Of a stretch of 64,000 nucleotides of DNA, positions 13,229 through 25,500 are shown in pieces. The notes below the pieces were generated by a model. It had not been told where the DNA came from, did not search any database, and saw only the letters and a list, made by a program, of their open reading frames with translations. Where the stretch lies: the NCBI RefSeq assembly GCF_026212465.1, contig NC_080062.1:10916217-10980216 (forward strand). The letters are read 5' to 3'. The position numbers and the translations under genes were made by a program. The stretch's first letter is position 1. Each line of letters opens with the position of its first letter. This stretch comes from Amaranthus tricolor (Eukaryota; Streptophyta; Magnoliopsida; Caryophyllales; Amaranthaceae).

Positions 13229-15759
13229 GGCACTTTCGTGCATAAAGTAGCTCAAACATTGTTTGTTTATCACGAATCTTGGCACGCAACACTATTTGGT
13301 ATATATTATTATGTTGAAGTGGTTAGAATTTAAAATCATAGTCATATGCTAGAAGTTACATGTTAAGTTGCGATTTTTTTCGTTTTTATGCTTCTTGGCA
13401 CTTTCGCGCATAATGTAGCTCAAACTTGGTTTGTTTTGCACGAAACATGACACACAACACTATTTGGTATATATTATTGTGTTGAAGAGGTTAGATTTGT
13501 ATATTATAGATATCTGCTAGAAATTACGTGTTAAGTTGCAATTTTATGTGTTTTTAAGCTTCTTTGGCATTTTCACGCATAAAGTAGCTACAACTTCGTT
13601 TGTTTTACACGAAACTTGGAACACAACACTATTTGATATATAATATTGTGTTGAAATGGTTAGAATTGATAATCATAGTCATATGATCAAAATTACGTGT
13701 TAAGTTGTGATTTTATGCATTTTTAAGCTTTTTTGGCACTTTCATGCATAAAGTAGCTCAAACTTGGTTTGTTTGGCACGAAACTTGGCGCACAACACTA
13801 TGTCGCATATAGTATTGTGTTGAAGTGGTTAGAATTGAAAATTATAGTCATATGCTAGATATTACGTGTTAGGTTGCGATTTTATGCGTTTTTAAGCTTT
13901 TATGACACTTTTTGTGCATAAAGTAGCTCAAATTTGGTTTTTTTTTGCACGAATCTTGGCACACAAAACTATTTGGTATATATTATTGTGCTGAAGTGGT
14001 TAGAATTATAAATCATTGTCATATGCTAGAAATAAAGTGTTAAGTTGCGATTTTATGCGTTTTTATGCTTTTTTGGCACTTTCGCGCATAAAGTACCTCA
14101 AACTTGGTTTGCTTTGCACGAAACTTGGCACACAACACTATTTGGTATATATTATTGTGTTGGAGTGGTTAGAATTGAAAGTCATAGTCATATGCTGGAA
14201 ATTACATGTTAAGTTGCGATTTTATTCGTTTTTATGCTTTTTGGCACTTTCGCAAATAATGTTGCTCAAAGTTCGTTTGTTTTGCACGAAACATGACACA
14301 CAACACTATTTGGTATATATTATTGTGTTGAAGAGGTTAGGTTTGTATATCATAGACATATTCCAGAAATTACGTGTTAAGTTGCAATTTTATGTGTTTT
14401 TAAGCTTCTTTAGCACTTTCACGCATAAAGTAGCTAAAACTTTGTTTGTTTTACACGAAACTTGGCACACAACACTACTTGGTATATATTATTGTGTTGA
14501 GATGGTTAGAATTGTAAATCATAGTCATATGCTAGAAATTAAGTGTTACGTTGCGATTTTATGCGTTTTAAGCTTTTTTGGCACTTTCGCGCATAAAGTA
14601 GCTCAAACTTGGTTTGTTTTGCACGAAACATGGCACACAACACTATTTGGTATAATTATTGTGTTGAAGTGGTTAGAATTGAAAACCATACTCATATGAT
14701 AGAAATTACGTGTTAAGTTGCGATTTTATGCGTTTTTAAGATATTTTGGCACTTTCGTGCATAAAGTAGGTCGAACTTTATTTGTTCTGCACGAATCTTG
14801 GCACACAACACTATTTCGTATATATTATTGTGTTGAAGTGGTTAGAATTGAAAATCATAGTCATATGCTAGAAAAAACATGTTAAGTTGCGATTTTATTC
14901 GTTTTTATGCTTTCTGGCACTTTCGCGCATAATGTAGCTCAAACTTGGTTATTTTTGCACGAAACATGACACACAACACTATTTGGTATATATTATTGTA
15001 TTGAAGAGGTTAGATTTGTATATCATAGACATATGCTAGAAATTACGTGTTAAGTTGCAATTTTATGTGTTTTTAAGCTTCTTTGGCATTTTCACGCATA
15101 AAGTAGCTAAAACTTCGTTTGTTTTACACGAAACATGGAACACAACACTATTTTATATATAATATTGTGTAGAAATGGTTAGAATTGATAATCATAGTCA
15201 TATGATCGAAATTACGTGTTAAGTTGTGATTTTATGCATTTTTAAGCGTTTTTGGCACTTTCATTCATAAAGTAGCTCAAACATGGTTTGTTTTGCATGA
15301 AACTTGTTGCACAACATTATTTCGCATATAGTATTGCGTTGAAGTGGTTAGAATTGAAAATTATAGTCATATGCTAGATATTATGAGTTAAGTTGCGATT
15401 TTATGCGTTTTAATTTTTTTTGGCACTTTTTGTGCATAAAGTAGCTCAAACTTGGTTTTTTTCTACGAATCTTGGCACACAACACTATTTGGTATATATT
15501 ATTGTGTTGAAGTGGTTAGAATTATAAATCATAGTCATATGTTAGAAATAAAGTGTTAAGCTGCAATTTTATGCGTTTTTATGCTTTTTTGGCACTTTCG
15601 CGCATAAAGTAGCTCAAACTTGGTTAGCTTTGCACGAAACATGGCACACAACACTATTTGGTATATATTATTGTGTTGAAGTGGTTGAAATTGAAAATCT
15701 TAGTCAAATGCTAGATATTACGTGTTAAGTTGCGATTTTATGTGTTTTTAAGCTTTTTT

Positions 15760-15865
15760 GGCACTTTTGAACATAAAGTAGCTGAAACTTGGTTTGTTTT
15801 GCACGAAACTTTGCGCACAACACTATTTCGCATATATTATTATTTATGCGTTTATAAACCTTTTT
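15760..15865 (+). repeat. Truncated monomer (~106 bp)
   Basis: About 63 bp are missing. The text runs from catatattatt directly into atttatgcg near 15,840, removing the segment that normally carries gttgaagtgg, catatg and gttaagttgcg. Confidence 0.82.
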
Positions 15866-17043
15866 GGCACTTTCACGCATAAAGTAGCTCAAACATGGTT
15901 TGCTCTGCACGAATCTTGGCACACATCACTATTTGGTATATATTATTGTGTTGAGGTGGTTAGAATTGTAAATCATAGTCATATGTTAGAAATTAAGTGT
16001 TGAGTTGCGATTTTATGCGTTTTAAGCTTTTTTGCACTTTCGCGCATAAAGTAGCTCAAACTGGGTTTGTTTTGCACGCAACTTGGCGCACAACATTGTT
16101 TGGTATAATTATTGTGTTGAAGTGGTTAGAATTGAAAAGCATACTCATATGATAGAAATTACGTGTTAAGTTGCGATTTTATGCGTTTTTAAGCTTTTTT
16201 GGCACTTTCGTGCATAAAGTAGCTCAAACTTTGTGTGATCTTCACGAATCTTGGAAAACAACACTATTTGGTATATATTATTGTGTAGAAGAGGTTAGGT
16301 TTGTATATCATAGACATATTCTAGAAATTACGTGTTAAGTTGCAATTTAATGTGTTTTTAAGCTTCTTTAGCACTTTCACGCATAAAGTAGCTAAACTTC
16401 GTTTGTTTTACACGAAACTTGGCACACAACACTATTTGGTATATATTATTGTGTTGAAGTGTTTAGAATTGAAAATCATAGTCATATGCTAGAAATTACA
16501 TGTTAACATGCGATTTTATTCGTTTTTATGCTTTTTGGCACTTTCGCGCATAATGTAGCTCAAACTTGGTTTGTTTTGCACGAAACATGACACACAACAC
16601 TATTTGGTATACATTATTTTGTTGAAGAGGTTAGATTTGTATATTAAAGACATATGCTAGAAATTACGTGTTAAGTTGCAATTTTATGTGTTTTTAAGCT
16701 TCTTTGGCACTTTCACGCATAAAGTAGCTAAAACTTCGTTTGTTTTACACGAAACGTGGCACACAACACCCTTTAATATATAACATTGTATTGAAATGGT
16801 TAGAATTGATAATCATAGTCATATGATTGAAATTACGTGTTAAGTTGTGATTTTATGCGTTTTTAAGCTTTTTTGGCACTTTCTTGCATAAAGTAGCTCA
16901 AACTTGGTTTGTTTTGCACAAAACTCGGCGCACAACAGTATTTCGCATATATTATTGTGTTGAAGTGGTTAGAATTGAAAATTATAGTCATATGCTAGAT
17001 ATTACGTGCTAAGTTGCGATTTTATGCGTTTTAAAGCTTTTTT

Positions 17044-18216
17044 GGCACTTTCGCGCATAAAGTAGTTCAAATTTGGTTTGTTTTGCACGAAACTTGGCAC
17101 ACAACATTATTTGGTATATATTATGGTGTTGAAGTGGTTAGAGTTGAAAATCATAGTCATATGCTAGATACTACGGGTTAAGTTGCGATTTTATGAGTTT
17201 TTAAGCTTTTTTGGCACTTTTGCGCATAAAGTAGCTCAAACTTGGTTTGTTTTGCACTTTGCGCACAACACTATTTCGCATATATTATTGTGTTGAAGTG
17301 GTTAGAGTTGATAATCATAGTCATATGGTAGATATTACGTGTTAAGTTGCGATTTTATGCGTTTTTAAACCTTTTTGGCACTTTCACGCATAAATTAGCT
17401 CAAACATTGTTTGTTCTACACGAATCATGGCACACATCACTATTTGGTATATATTATTGTGTTCAGGTGGTTAGAATTGTAAATCATAGTCATATGCTAG
17501 AAATTAATTGTTAATTTGCGATTTTATGCGTTTTAAGTTTTTTTGGCACTTTCGTGTATAAAGTAGCTCAAACTTTGTTTGTTCTTCACGAATCTTGGCA
17601 CACAACACTATTAGGTATATATTATTGTGTTGAAGTGGTTAGAATTGAAAATCATAGTCATATGCTAGAAATTACATGTTAACTTGCGATTTTATTCGTT
17701 TTTATGTTTTTTGGCACTTTCGCGCATAATGTAGCTCAAACTTGGTTTGTTTTGCACGAAAAATGACACACAACACTATTTGGTATATATTATTGTGTTG
17801 AAGAGGTTAGATTTGTATATTAAAGACATGCCAGAAATTACGTTTTAAGTTGCAATTTTATGTGTTTTTAAGCTTCTTTGGCACTTTCACGCATAAAGTA
17901 GCTAAAACTTCGTTTGTTTTACACGAAACTTGGCGCACAACACTATTTGATATATAACATTGTGTTGAAATGGTTAGAATTGATAATCATAGTCATATGA
18001 TTGAAATTACGTGTTAAGTTGTGATTTTATGCGTTTTTAAGCTTTTTTGGCACTTTCTTGCATAAAGTAGCTCAAACTTGGTTTGTTTTGCACAAAACTC
18101 GGCGCACAACAGTATTTCGCATATATTATATTGTTGAAGTGGTTAGAATTGAAAATTATAGTCATATACTAGATATTACGTGCTAAGTTGTGATTTTATG
18201 CGTTTTAAGCTTTTTT
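17044..18216 (+). repeat. Seven-monomer unit lacking m4
   Basis: This unit is 1,173 bp rather than 1,350. The m3-type monomer, with aattaattgttaatttgcg, is followed directly at about 17,545 by the m5 head (gtgtataaagtag and gtttgttcttc). The m4 type with ggtataattattg is absent. This is a single event, distinct from the m4/m5 fusion seen further right. Confidence 0.85.
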
Positions 18217-19565
18217 GGCACTTTCGAGCATAAAGTAGTTCAAACTTGGTTTGTTTTGCACGAAACTTGGCACACAACATTATTTGGTATATATTATGGT
18301 GTTGAAGTGGTTAGAGTTGAAAATCATAGTCATATGCTAGATACTACGTGTTAAGTTGCGATTTTATGCGTTTTTAAGCTTTTTTGGCACTTTTGCGCAT
18401 AAAGTAGCTCAAACTTGGTTTGTTTTGCACGAAACTTTGCGCACAACACTATTTCGCATATATTATTGTGTTGAAGTGGTTAGAGTTGATAATCATAGTC
18501 ATATGGTAGATATTACGTGATAAGTTGCGATTTTATGCGTTTTTAAACCTTTTTGGCACTTTCACGCATAAATTAGCTCAAACATTGTTTGTTCTACACG
18601 AATCTTGGCACACATCACTATTTGGTATATATTATTGTGTTGAGGTGGTTAGAATTGTAAATCATAGTCATATGCTAGAAATTAATTGTTAATTTGCGAT
18701 TTTATGCGTTTTAAGCTTTTTTGGCACTTTCGCGCATAAAGTAGCTCAAACTTGGTTTGTTTTGCACGAAACTTGGCGCATAACACTATTTGGTATAATT
18801 ATTGTGTTGAAGTGGTTAGAATTGAAAATCATACTCATATGATAGAAATTACGTGTTAAGTTGCGATTTTATGCGTTTTTAAGTTTTTTTGGCACTTTCG
18901 TGCATAAAGTAGCTCAAACTTTGTTTGTTCTTCAAGAATCTTGGCACACAACACTATTTGGTATATATTATTGTGTTGAAGTGGTTAGAATTGAAAATCA
19001 TAGTCATATGCTAGAAATTACATGTTAACTTGCGATTTTATTCGTTTTTATGCTTTTTGGCACTTTTGAACATAATGTAGCTCAAACTTGGTTTGTTTTG
19101 CACGAAACATGACACACAACACTATTTGAGATATATTATTGTGTTGAAGAGGTTAGATTTGTATATTAAAGACATATGCTAGAAATTACGTGTTAAGTTG
19201 CAATTTTATGTGTTTTTAAGCTTCTTTGGCACTTTCACGCATAAAGTAGCTAAAACTTCGTTTGTTTTACACGAAACATGGCGCACAACACTATTTGATA
19301 TATAACATTGTGTTGAAATGGTTAGAATTGATAATCATAGTCATATGATTGAAATTACGTGTTAAGTTGTGATTTTATGCGTTTTTAAGCTTTTTTGGCA
19401 CTTTCTTGCATAAAGTAGCTCAAACTTGGTTTGTTTTGCACAAAACTCGGCGCACAACAGTATTTCGCATATATTATTGTGTTGAAGTGGTTAGAATTGA
19501 AAATTATAGTCATATGCTAGATATTACGTGCTAAGTTGTGACTTTATGCGTTTTTAAGCTTTTTT
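18217..19565 (+). repeat. Reference octamer unit (m1-m8)
   Basis: One complete octamer of 1,349 bp. Monomer starts: m1 18217, m2 18386, m3 18555, m4 18723, m5 18891, m6 19059, m7 19228, m8 19397. Lengths are 169, 169, 168, 168, 168, 168-169, 169 and 169 bp. Most monomers carry catatg (NdeI) in the middle and aagctt (HindIII) just before ggcac, so the array should give a ladder of about 169 bp with either enzyme. Confidence 0.93.
18701..18740. repeat. Example of the monomer-boundary inverted repeat
   Basis: Left arm tttatgcg at 18701-18708 and right arm cgcataaa at 18733-18740 are exact reverse complements. They are separated by 24 bases containing the T-rich run, palindromic aagctt and ggcac. 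At least seven bases of this dyad (tttatgc and gcataaa) recur in most monomers whose neighbour has the cgcat or gtgcat form. It is broken at the m5/m6 join (tttattcg with cgcataat) and at the m6/m7 join (tttatgtg). Confidence 0.7.
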
Positions 19566-22500
19566 GGCACTTTCGAGCATAAAGTAGTTAAAACTTGGTT
19601 TGTTTTGCACGAAACTTGGCACAAAACATTATTTGGTATATATTATGGTGTTGAAGTGGTTAGAGTTTAAAATCATAGTCATATGCTAGATACTACGTGT
19701 TAAGTTGCGATTTTATGCGTTTTTAAGCTTTTTTGGCACTTTTGCGCATAAAGTAGCTCAAACTTGGTTTGTTTTGCACGAAACTTTGCGCACAACACTA
19801 TTTCGCATATATTATTGTGTTGAAGTGGTTAGAGTTGATAATCATAGTCATATGGTAGATATTACGTGTTAAGTTGCGATTTTATGCGTTTTTAAACCTT
19901 TTTGGCACTTTCACGCATAAATTAGCTCAAACATTGTTTGTTCTACACGAATCTTGGCACACATCACTATTTGGTATATATTATTGTGTTGAGGTAGTTA
20001 GAATTGTAAATCATAGTCATATGCTAGAAATTAATTGTTAATTTGCGGTTTTATGCGTTTTAAGCTTTTTTGGCACTTTCGCGCATAAAGTAGCTCAAAG
20101 TTGGTTTGTTTTGCACGAAACTTGGTGCATAACACTATTTGGTATAATTATTGTGTTGAAGTGGTTAGAATTGAAAATCATACTCATATGATAGAAATTA
20201 CGTGTTAAGTTGCGATTTTATGCGTTTTTAAGTTTTTTTGGCACTTTCATGCATAAAAGTAGCTCAAACTTTGTTTGTTCTTCATAAATCTTGGCACACA
20301 ACACTATTTGGTATATATTATTATGTTGAAGTGGTTAGAATTAAAAATCATAGTCATATGCTAGAAATTACATGTTAACTTGCGATTTTATTCGTTTTTA
20401 TGCTTTTTGGCACTTTCGCGCATAATGTAGCTCAAACTTGGTTTGTTTTGCACGAAACATGACACACAACACTATTTGGTATATATTATTGTGTTGAAGA
20501 GGTTAGATTTGTATATTAAAGACATATGCTAGAAATTACGTGTTAAGTTGCAATTTTATGTGTTTTTAAGCTTCTTTGGCACTTTCACGCATAAAGTAGC
20601 TAAACCTTCGTTTGTTTTACACGAAACTTGGCGCACAACACTATTTGATATATAACATTGTGTTGAAATGGTTAGAATTGATAATCATAGTCATATGATT
20701 GAAATTACGTGTTAAGTTGTGATTTTATGCGTTTTTAAGCTTTTTTGGCACTTTCTTGCATAAAGTAGCTCAAGCTTGGTTTGTTTTGCACAAAACTTGG
20801 CGCACAACAGTATTTCGCATATATTATTGTGTTGAAGTGGTTAGAAATGAAAATTATAGTCATATGCTAGATATTACGTGCTAAGTTGCGATTTTATGCG
20901 TTTTTAAGCTTCTTTGGCACTTTCGCGCATAAAGTAGTTCAAACTTGGTTTGTTTTGCACGAAACTTGGCACACAACATTATTTGGTATCTATTATGATG
21001 TTGAAGTGGTTAGAGTTGAAAATCATAGTCATATGCTAGATACTACGTGTCAAGTTGCGATTTTATGCGTTTTTAAGCTTTTTTGGCACTTTTGCGCATA
21101 AAGTAGCTCAAACTTGGTTTGTTTTGCACGAAACTTTGCGCACAACACTATTTCGCATATATTATTGTGTTGAAGTGGTTAGAGTTGATAATCATAGTCA
21201 TATGCTAGATATTATGTGTTAAGTTGCGATTTTATGCGTTTTAAAACCTTTTTGGCACTTTCACGCATAAATTAGCTCAAACATTGTTTGTTCTACACGA
21301 ATCTTGGCACACATCACTATTTGGTATATATTATCGTGTTGAGGTGGTTAGAATTGTAAATCATAGTCATATGCTAGAAATTAATTGTTAATTTTCGATT
21401 TTATGCGTTTTAAGCGTTTTTGGTTCTTTCGCGCATAAAGTAGCTCAAACTTGGTTTGTTTTGCACGAAACTTGGTGCATAACACTATTTGGTATAATTA
21501 TTGTGTTGAAGTGGTTAGAATTGAAAATCATACTCATATGATAGAAATTACGTGTTAAGTTGCGATTTTATGCGTTTTAAAGTTTTTTTTGGCACTTTCG
21601 TGCATAAAGTAGCTCAAACTTTGTTTGTTCTTCACGAATCTTGGCACACAACACTATTTGGTATATATTATTGTGTTGAAGTGGTTAGAATTGAAAATCA
21701 TAGTCATATGCTAGAAATTACATGTTAACTTGCGATTTTATTCGTTTTTATGCTTTTTGGCACTTTCGCGCATAATGTAGCTCAAACTTGGTTTGTTTTG
21801 CACGAAACATGACACACAACACTATTTGGTATATATTATTGTGTTGAAGAGGTTAGATTTGTATATTAAAGACATATGCTAGAAATTACGTGTTAAGTTG
21901 CAATTTTATGTGTTTTTAAGCTTCTTTGGCACTTTCACGCATAAAGTAGCTAAAACTTCGTTTGTTTTACACGAAACATGGCGCACAACACTATTTGATA
22001 TATAACATTGTGTTGAAATGTTTAGAATTGATAATCATAGTCATATGATTGAAATTACGTGTTAAGTTGTGATTTTATGCGTTTTTAAACTTTTTTGGCA
22101 CTTTCTTGCATAAAGAAGCTCAAACTTGGTATGTTTTGCACAAAACTCGGCGCACAACAGTATTTCGCATATATTATTGTGTTGAAGTGGTTAGAATTGA
22201 AAATTATAGTCATATGCTAGATATTACGTGCTAAGTTGTGACTTTATGCGTTTTTAAGCTTTTTTGGCACTTTCGAGCATAAAGTAGTTAAAACTTGGTT
22301 TGTTTTGCACGAAACTTGGCACACAACATTATTTGGTATATATTATGGTGTTGAAGTGGTTAGAGTTTAAAATCATAGTCATATGCTAGATACTACGTGT
22401 TAAGTTGCGATTTTATGCGTTTTTAAGCTTTTTTGGCACTTTTGCGCATAAAGTAGCTCAAACTTGGTTTGTTTTGCACGAAACTTTGCGCACAACACTA

Positions 22501-25500
22501 TTTCGCATATATTATTGTGTTGAAGTGGTTAGAGTTGATAATCATAGTCATATGGTAGATATTACGTGTTAAGTTGCGATTTTATGCGTTTTTAAACCTT
22601 TTTGGCACTTTCACGCATAAATTAGCTCAAACATTGTTTGTTCTACACGAATCTTGGCACACATCACTATTTGGTATATATTATTGTGTTGAGGTAGTTA
22701 GAATTGTAAATCATAGTCATATGCTAGAAATTAATTGTTAATTTGCGGTTTTATGCGTTTTAAGCTTTTTTGGCACTTTCGCGCATAAAGTAGCTCAAAG
22801 TTGGTTTGTTTTGCACGAAACTTGGTGCATAACACTATTTGGTATAATTATTGTGTTGAAGTGGTTAGAATTGAAAATCATACTCATATGATAGAAATTA
22901 CGTGTTAAGTTGCGATTTTATGCGTTTTTAAGTTTTTTTGGCACTTTCGTGCATAAAAGTAGCTCAAACTTTGTTTGTTCTTCATAAATCTTGGCACACA
23001 ACACTATTTGGTATATATTATTATGTTGAAGTGGTTAGAATTAAAAATCATAGTCATATGCTAGAAATTACATGTTAACTTGCGATTTTATTCGTTTTTA
23101 TGCTTTTTGGCACTTTCGCGCATAATGTAGCTCAAACTTGGTTTGTTTTGCACGAAACATGACACACAACACTATTTGGTATATATTATTGTGTTGAAGA
23201 GGTTAGATTTGTATATTAAAGACATATGCTAGAAATTACGTGTTAAGTTGCAATTTTATGTGTTTTTAAGCTTCTTTGGCACTTTCACGCATAAAGTAGC
23301 TAAACCTTCGTTTGTTTTACACGAAACTTGGCGCACAACACTATTTGATATATAACATTGTGTTGAAATGGTTAGAATTGATAATCATAGTCATATGATT
23401 GAAATTACGTGTTAAGTTGTGATTTTATGCGTTTTTAAGCTTTTTTGGCACTTTCTTGCATAAAGTAGCTCAAGCTTGGTTTGTTTTGCACAAAACTTGG
23501 CGCACAACAGTATTTCGCATATATTATTGTGTTGAAGTGGTTAGAAATGAAAATTATAGTCATATGCTAGATATTACGTGCTAAGTTGCGATTTTATGCG
23601 TTTTTAAGCTTCTTTGGCACTTTCGCGCATAAAGTAGTTCAAACTTGGTTTGTTTTGCACGAAACTTGGCACACAACATTATTTGGTATCTATTATGATG
23701 TTGAAGTGGTTAGAGTTGAAAATCATAGTCATATGCTAGATACTACGTGTCAAGTTGCGATTTTATGCGTTTTTAAGCTTTTTTGGCACTTTTGCGCATA
23801 AAGTAGCTCAAACTTGGTTTGTTTTGCACGAAACTTTGCGCACAACACTATTTCGCATATATTATTGTGTTGAAGTGGTTAGAGTTGATAATCATAGTCA
23901 TATGCTAGATATTATGTGTTAAGTTGCGATTTTATGCGTTTTAAAACCTTTTTGGCACTTTCACGCATAAATTAGCTCAAACATTGTTTGTTCTACACGA
24001 ATCTTGGCACACATCACTATTTGGTATATATTATCGTGTTGAGGTGGTTAGAATTGTAAATCATAGTCATATGCTAGAAATTAATTGTTAATTTTCGATT
24101 TTATGCGTTTTAAGCGTTTTTGGTTCTTTCGCGCATAAAGTAGCTCAAACTTGGTTTGTTTTGCACGAAACTTGGTGCATAACACTATTTGGTATAATTA
24201 TTGTGTTGAAGTGGTTAGAATTGAAAATCATACTCATATGATAGAAATTACGTGTTAAGTTGCGATTTTATGCGTTTTAAAGTTTTTTTTGGCACTTTCG
24301 TGCATAAAGTAGCTCAAACTTTGTTTGTTCTTCACGAATCTTGGCACACAACACTATTTGGTATATATTATTGTGTTGAAGTGGTTAGAATTGAAAATCA
24401 TAGTCATATGCTAGAAATTACATGTTAACTTGCGATTTTATTCGTTTTTATGCTTTTTGGCACTTTCGCGCATAATGTAGCTCAAACTTGGTTTGTTTTG
24501 CACGAAACATGACACACAACACTATATTGTGTTGAAGAGGTTAGATTTGTATATTAAAGACATATGCTAGAAATTACGTGTTAAGTTGCAATTTTATGTG
24601 TTTTTAAGCTTCTTTGGCACTTTCACGCATAAAGTAGCTAAAACTTCGTTTGTTTTACACGAAACATGGCGCACAACACTATTTGATATATAACATTGTG
24701 TTGAAATGTTTAGAATTGATAATCATAGTCATATGATTGAAATTACGTGTTAAGTTGTGATTTTATGCGTTTTTAAACTTTTTTGGCACTTTCTTGCATA
24801 AAGAAGCTCAAACTTGGTATGTTTTGCACAAAACTCGGCGCACAACAGTATTTCGCATATATTATTGTGTTGAAGTGGTTAGAATTGAAAATTATAGTCA
24901 TATGCTAGATATTACGTGCTAAGTTGTGACTTTATGCGTTTTTAAGCTTTTTTGGCACTTTCGAGCATAAAGTAGTTAAAACTTGGTTTGTTTTGCACGA
25001 AACTTGGCACACAACATTATTTGGTATATATTATGGTGTTGAAGTGGTTAGAGTTTAAAATCATAGTCATATGCTAGATACTACGTGTTAAGTTGCGATT
25101 TTATGCGTTTTTAAGCTTTTTTGGCACTTTTGCGCATAAAGTAGCTCAAACTTGGTTTGTTTTGCACGAAACTTTGCGCACAACACTATTTCGCATATAT
25201 TATTGTGTTGAAGTGGTTAGAGTTGATAATCATAGTCATATGGTAGATATTACGTGTTAAGTTGCGATTTTATGCGTTTTTAAACCTTTTTGGCACTTTC
25301 ACGCATAAATTAGCTCAAACATTGTTTGTTCTACACGAATCTTGGCACACATCACTATTTGGTATATATTATTGTGTTGAGGTGGTTAGAATTGTAAATC
25401 ATAGTCATATGCTAGAAATTAATTGTTAATTTGCGATTTTATGAGTTTTAAGCTTTTTTGGCACTTTCGCGCATAAAGTAGCTCAAACTTGGTTTGTTTT

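Larger units (their letters stand above)
1..16430 (+). repeat. Diverged ~169-bp satellite array, left flank
   Basis: About 97 tandem monomers, all in the same orientation. Landmarks set at the conserved ggcacttt element fall at 147, 315, 483, 651, 820 and 989, giving spacings of 168-169 bp. Neighbouring copies differ at many positions, while copies several kilobases apart can be much closer. This is the pattern left by old unequal exchange rather than by one clean higher-order repeat. The monomer-type order near the left end (cacgcat type, then the TATAATTA type, the gtgcat type, the aatgtag/aacatgacac type, and the ttttacacgaaac type) matches m3 to m7 of the octamer zone. No unique DNA, gene or transposon was seen. 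Strand is nominal. Confidence 0.95.

Noticed and set aside
14016..14699. Longest open frame, 227 codons on the + strand
   Set aside because: It reads straight through four satellite monomers. The protein repeats every ~56 residues because 168-bp copies keep one nearly stop-free phase. No start context, domain or codon signature supports a gene.
24514..24540. Transposon excision footprint at the 12-bp loss
   Set aside because: There is no target-site duplication or terminal repeat. Short AT repeats at the ends make simple slippage sufficient.
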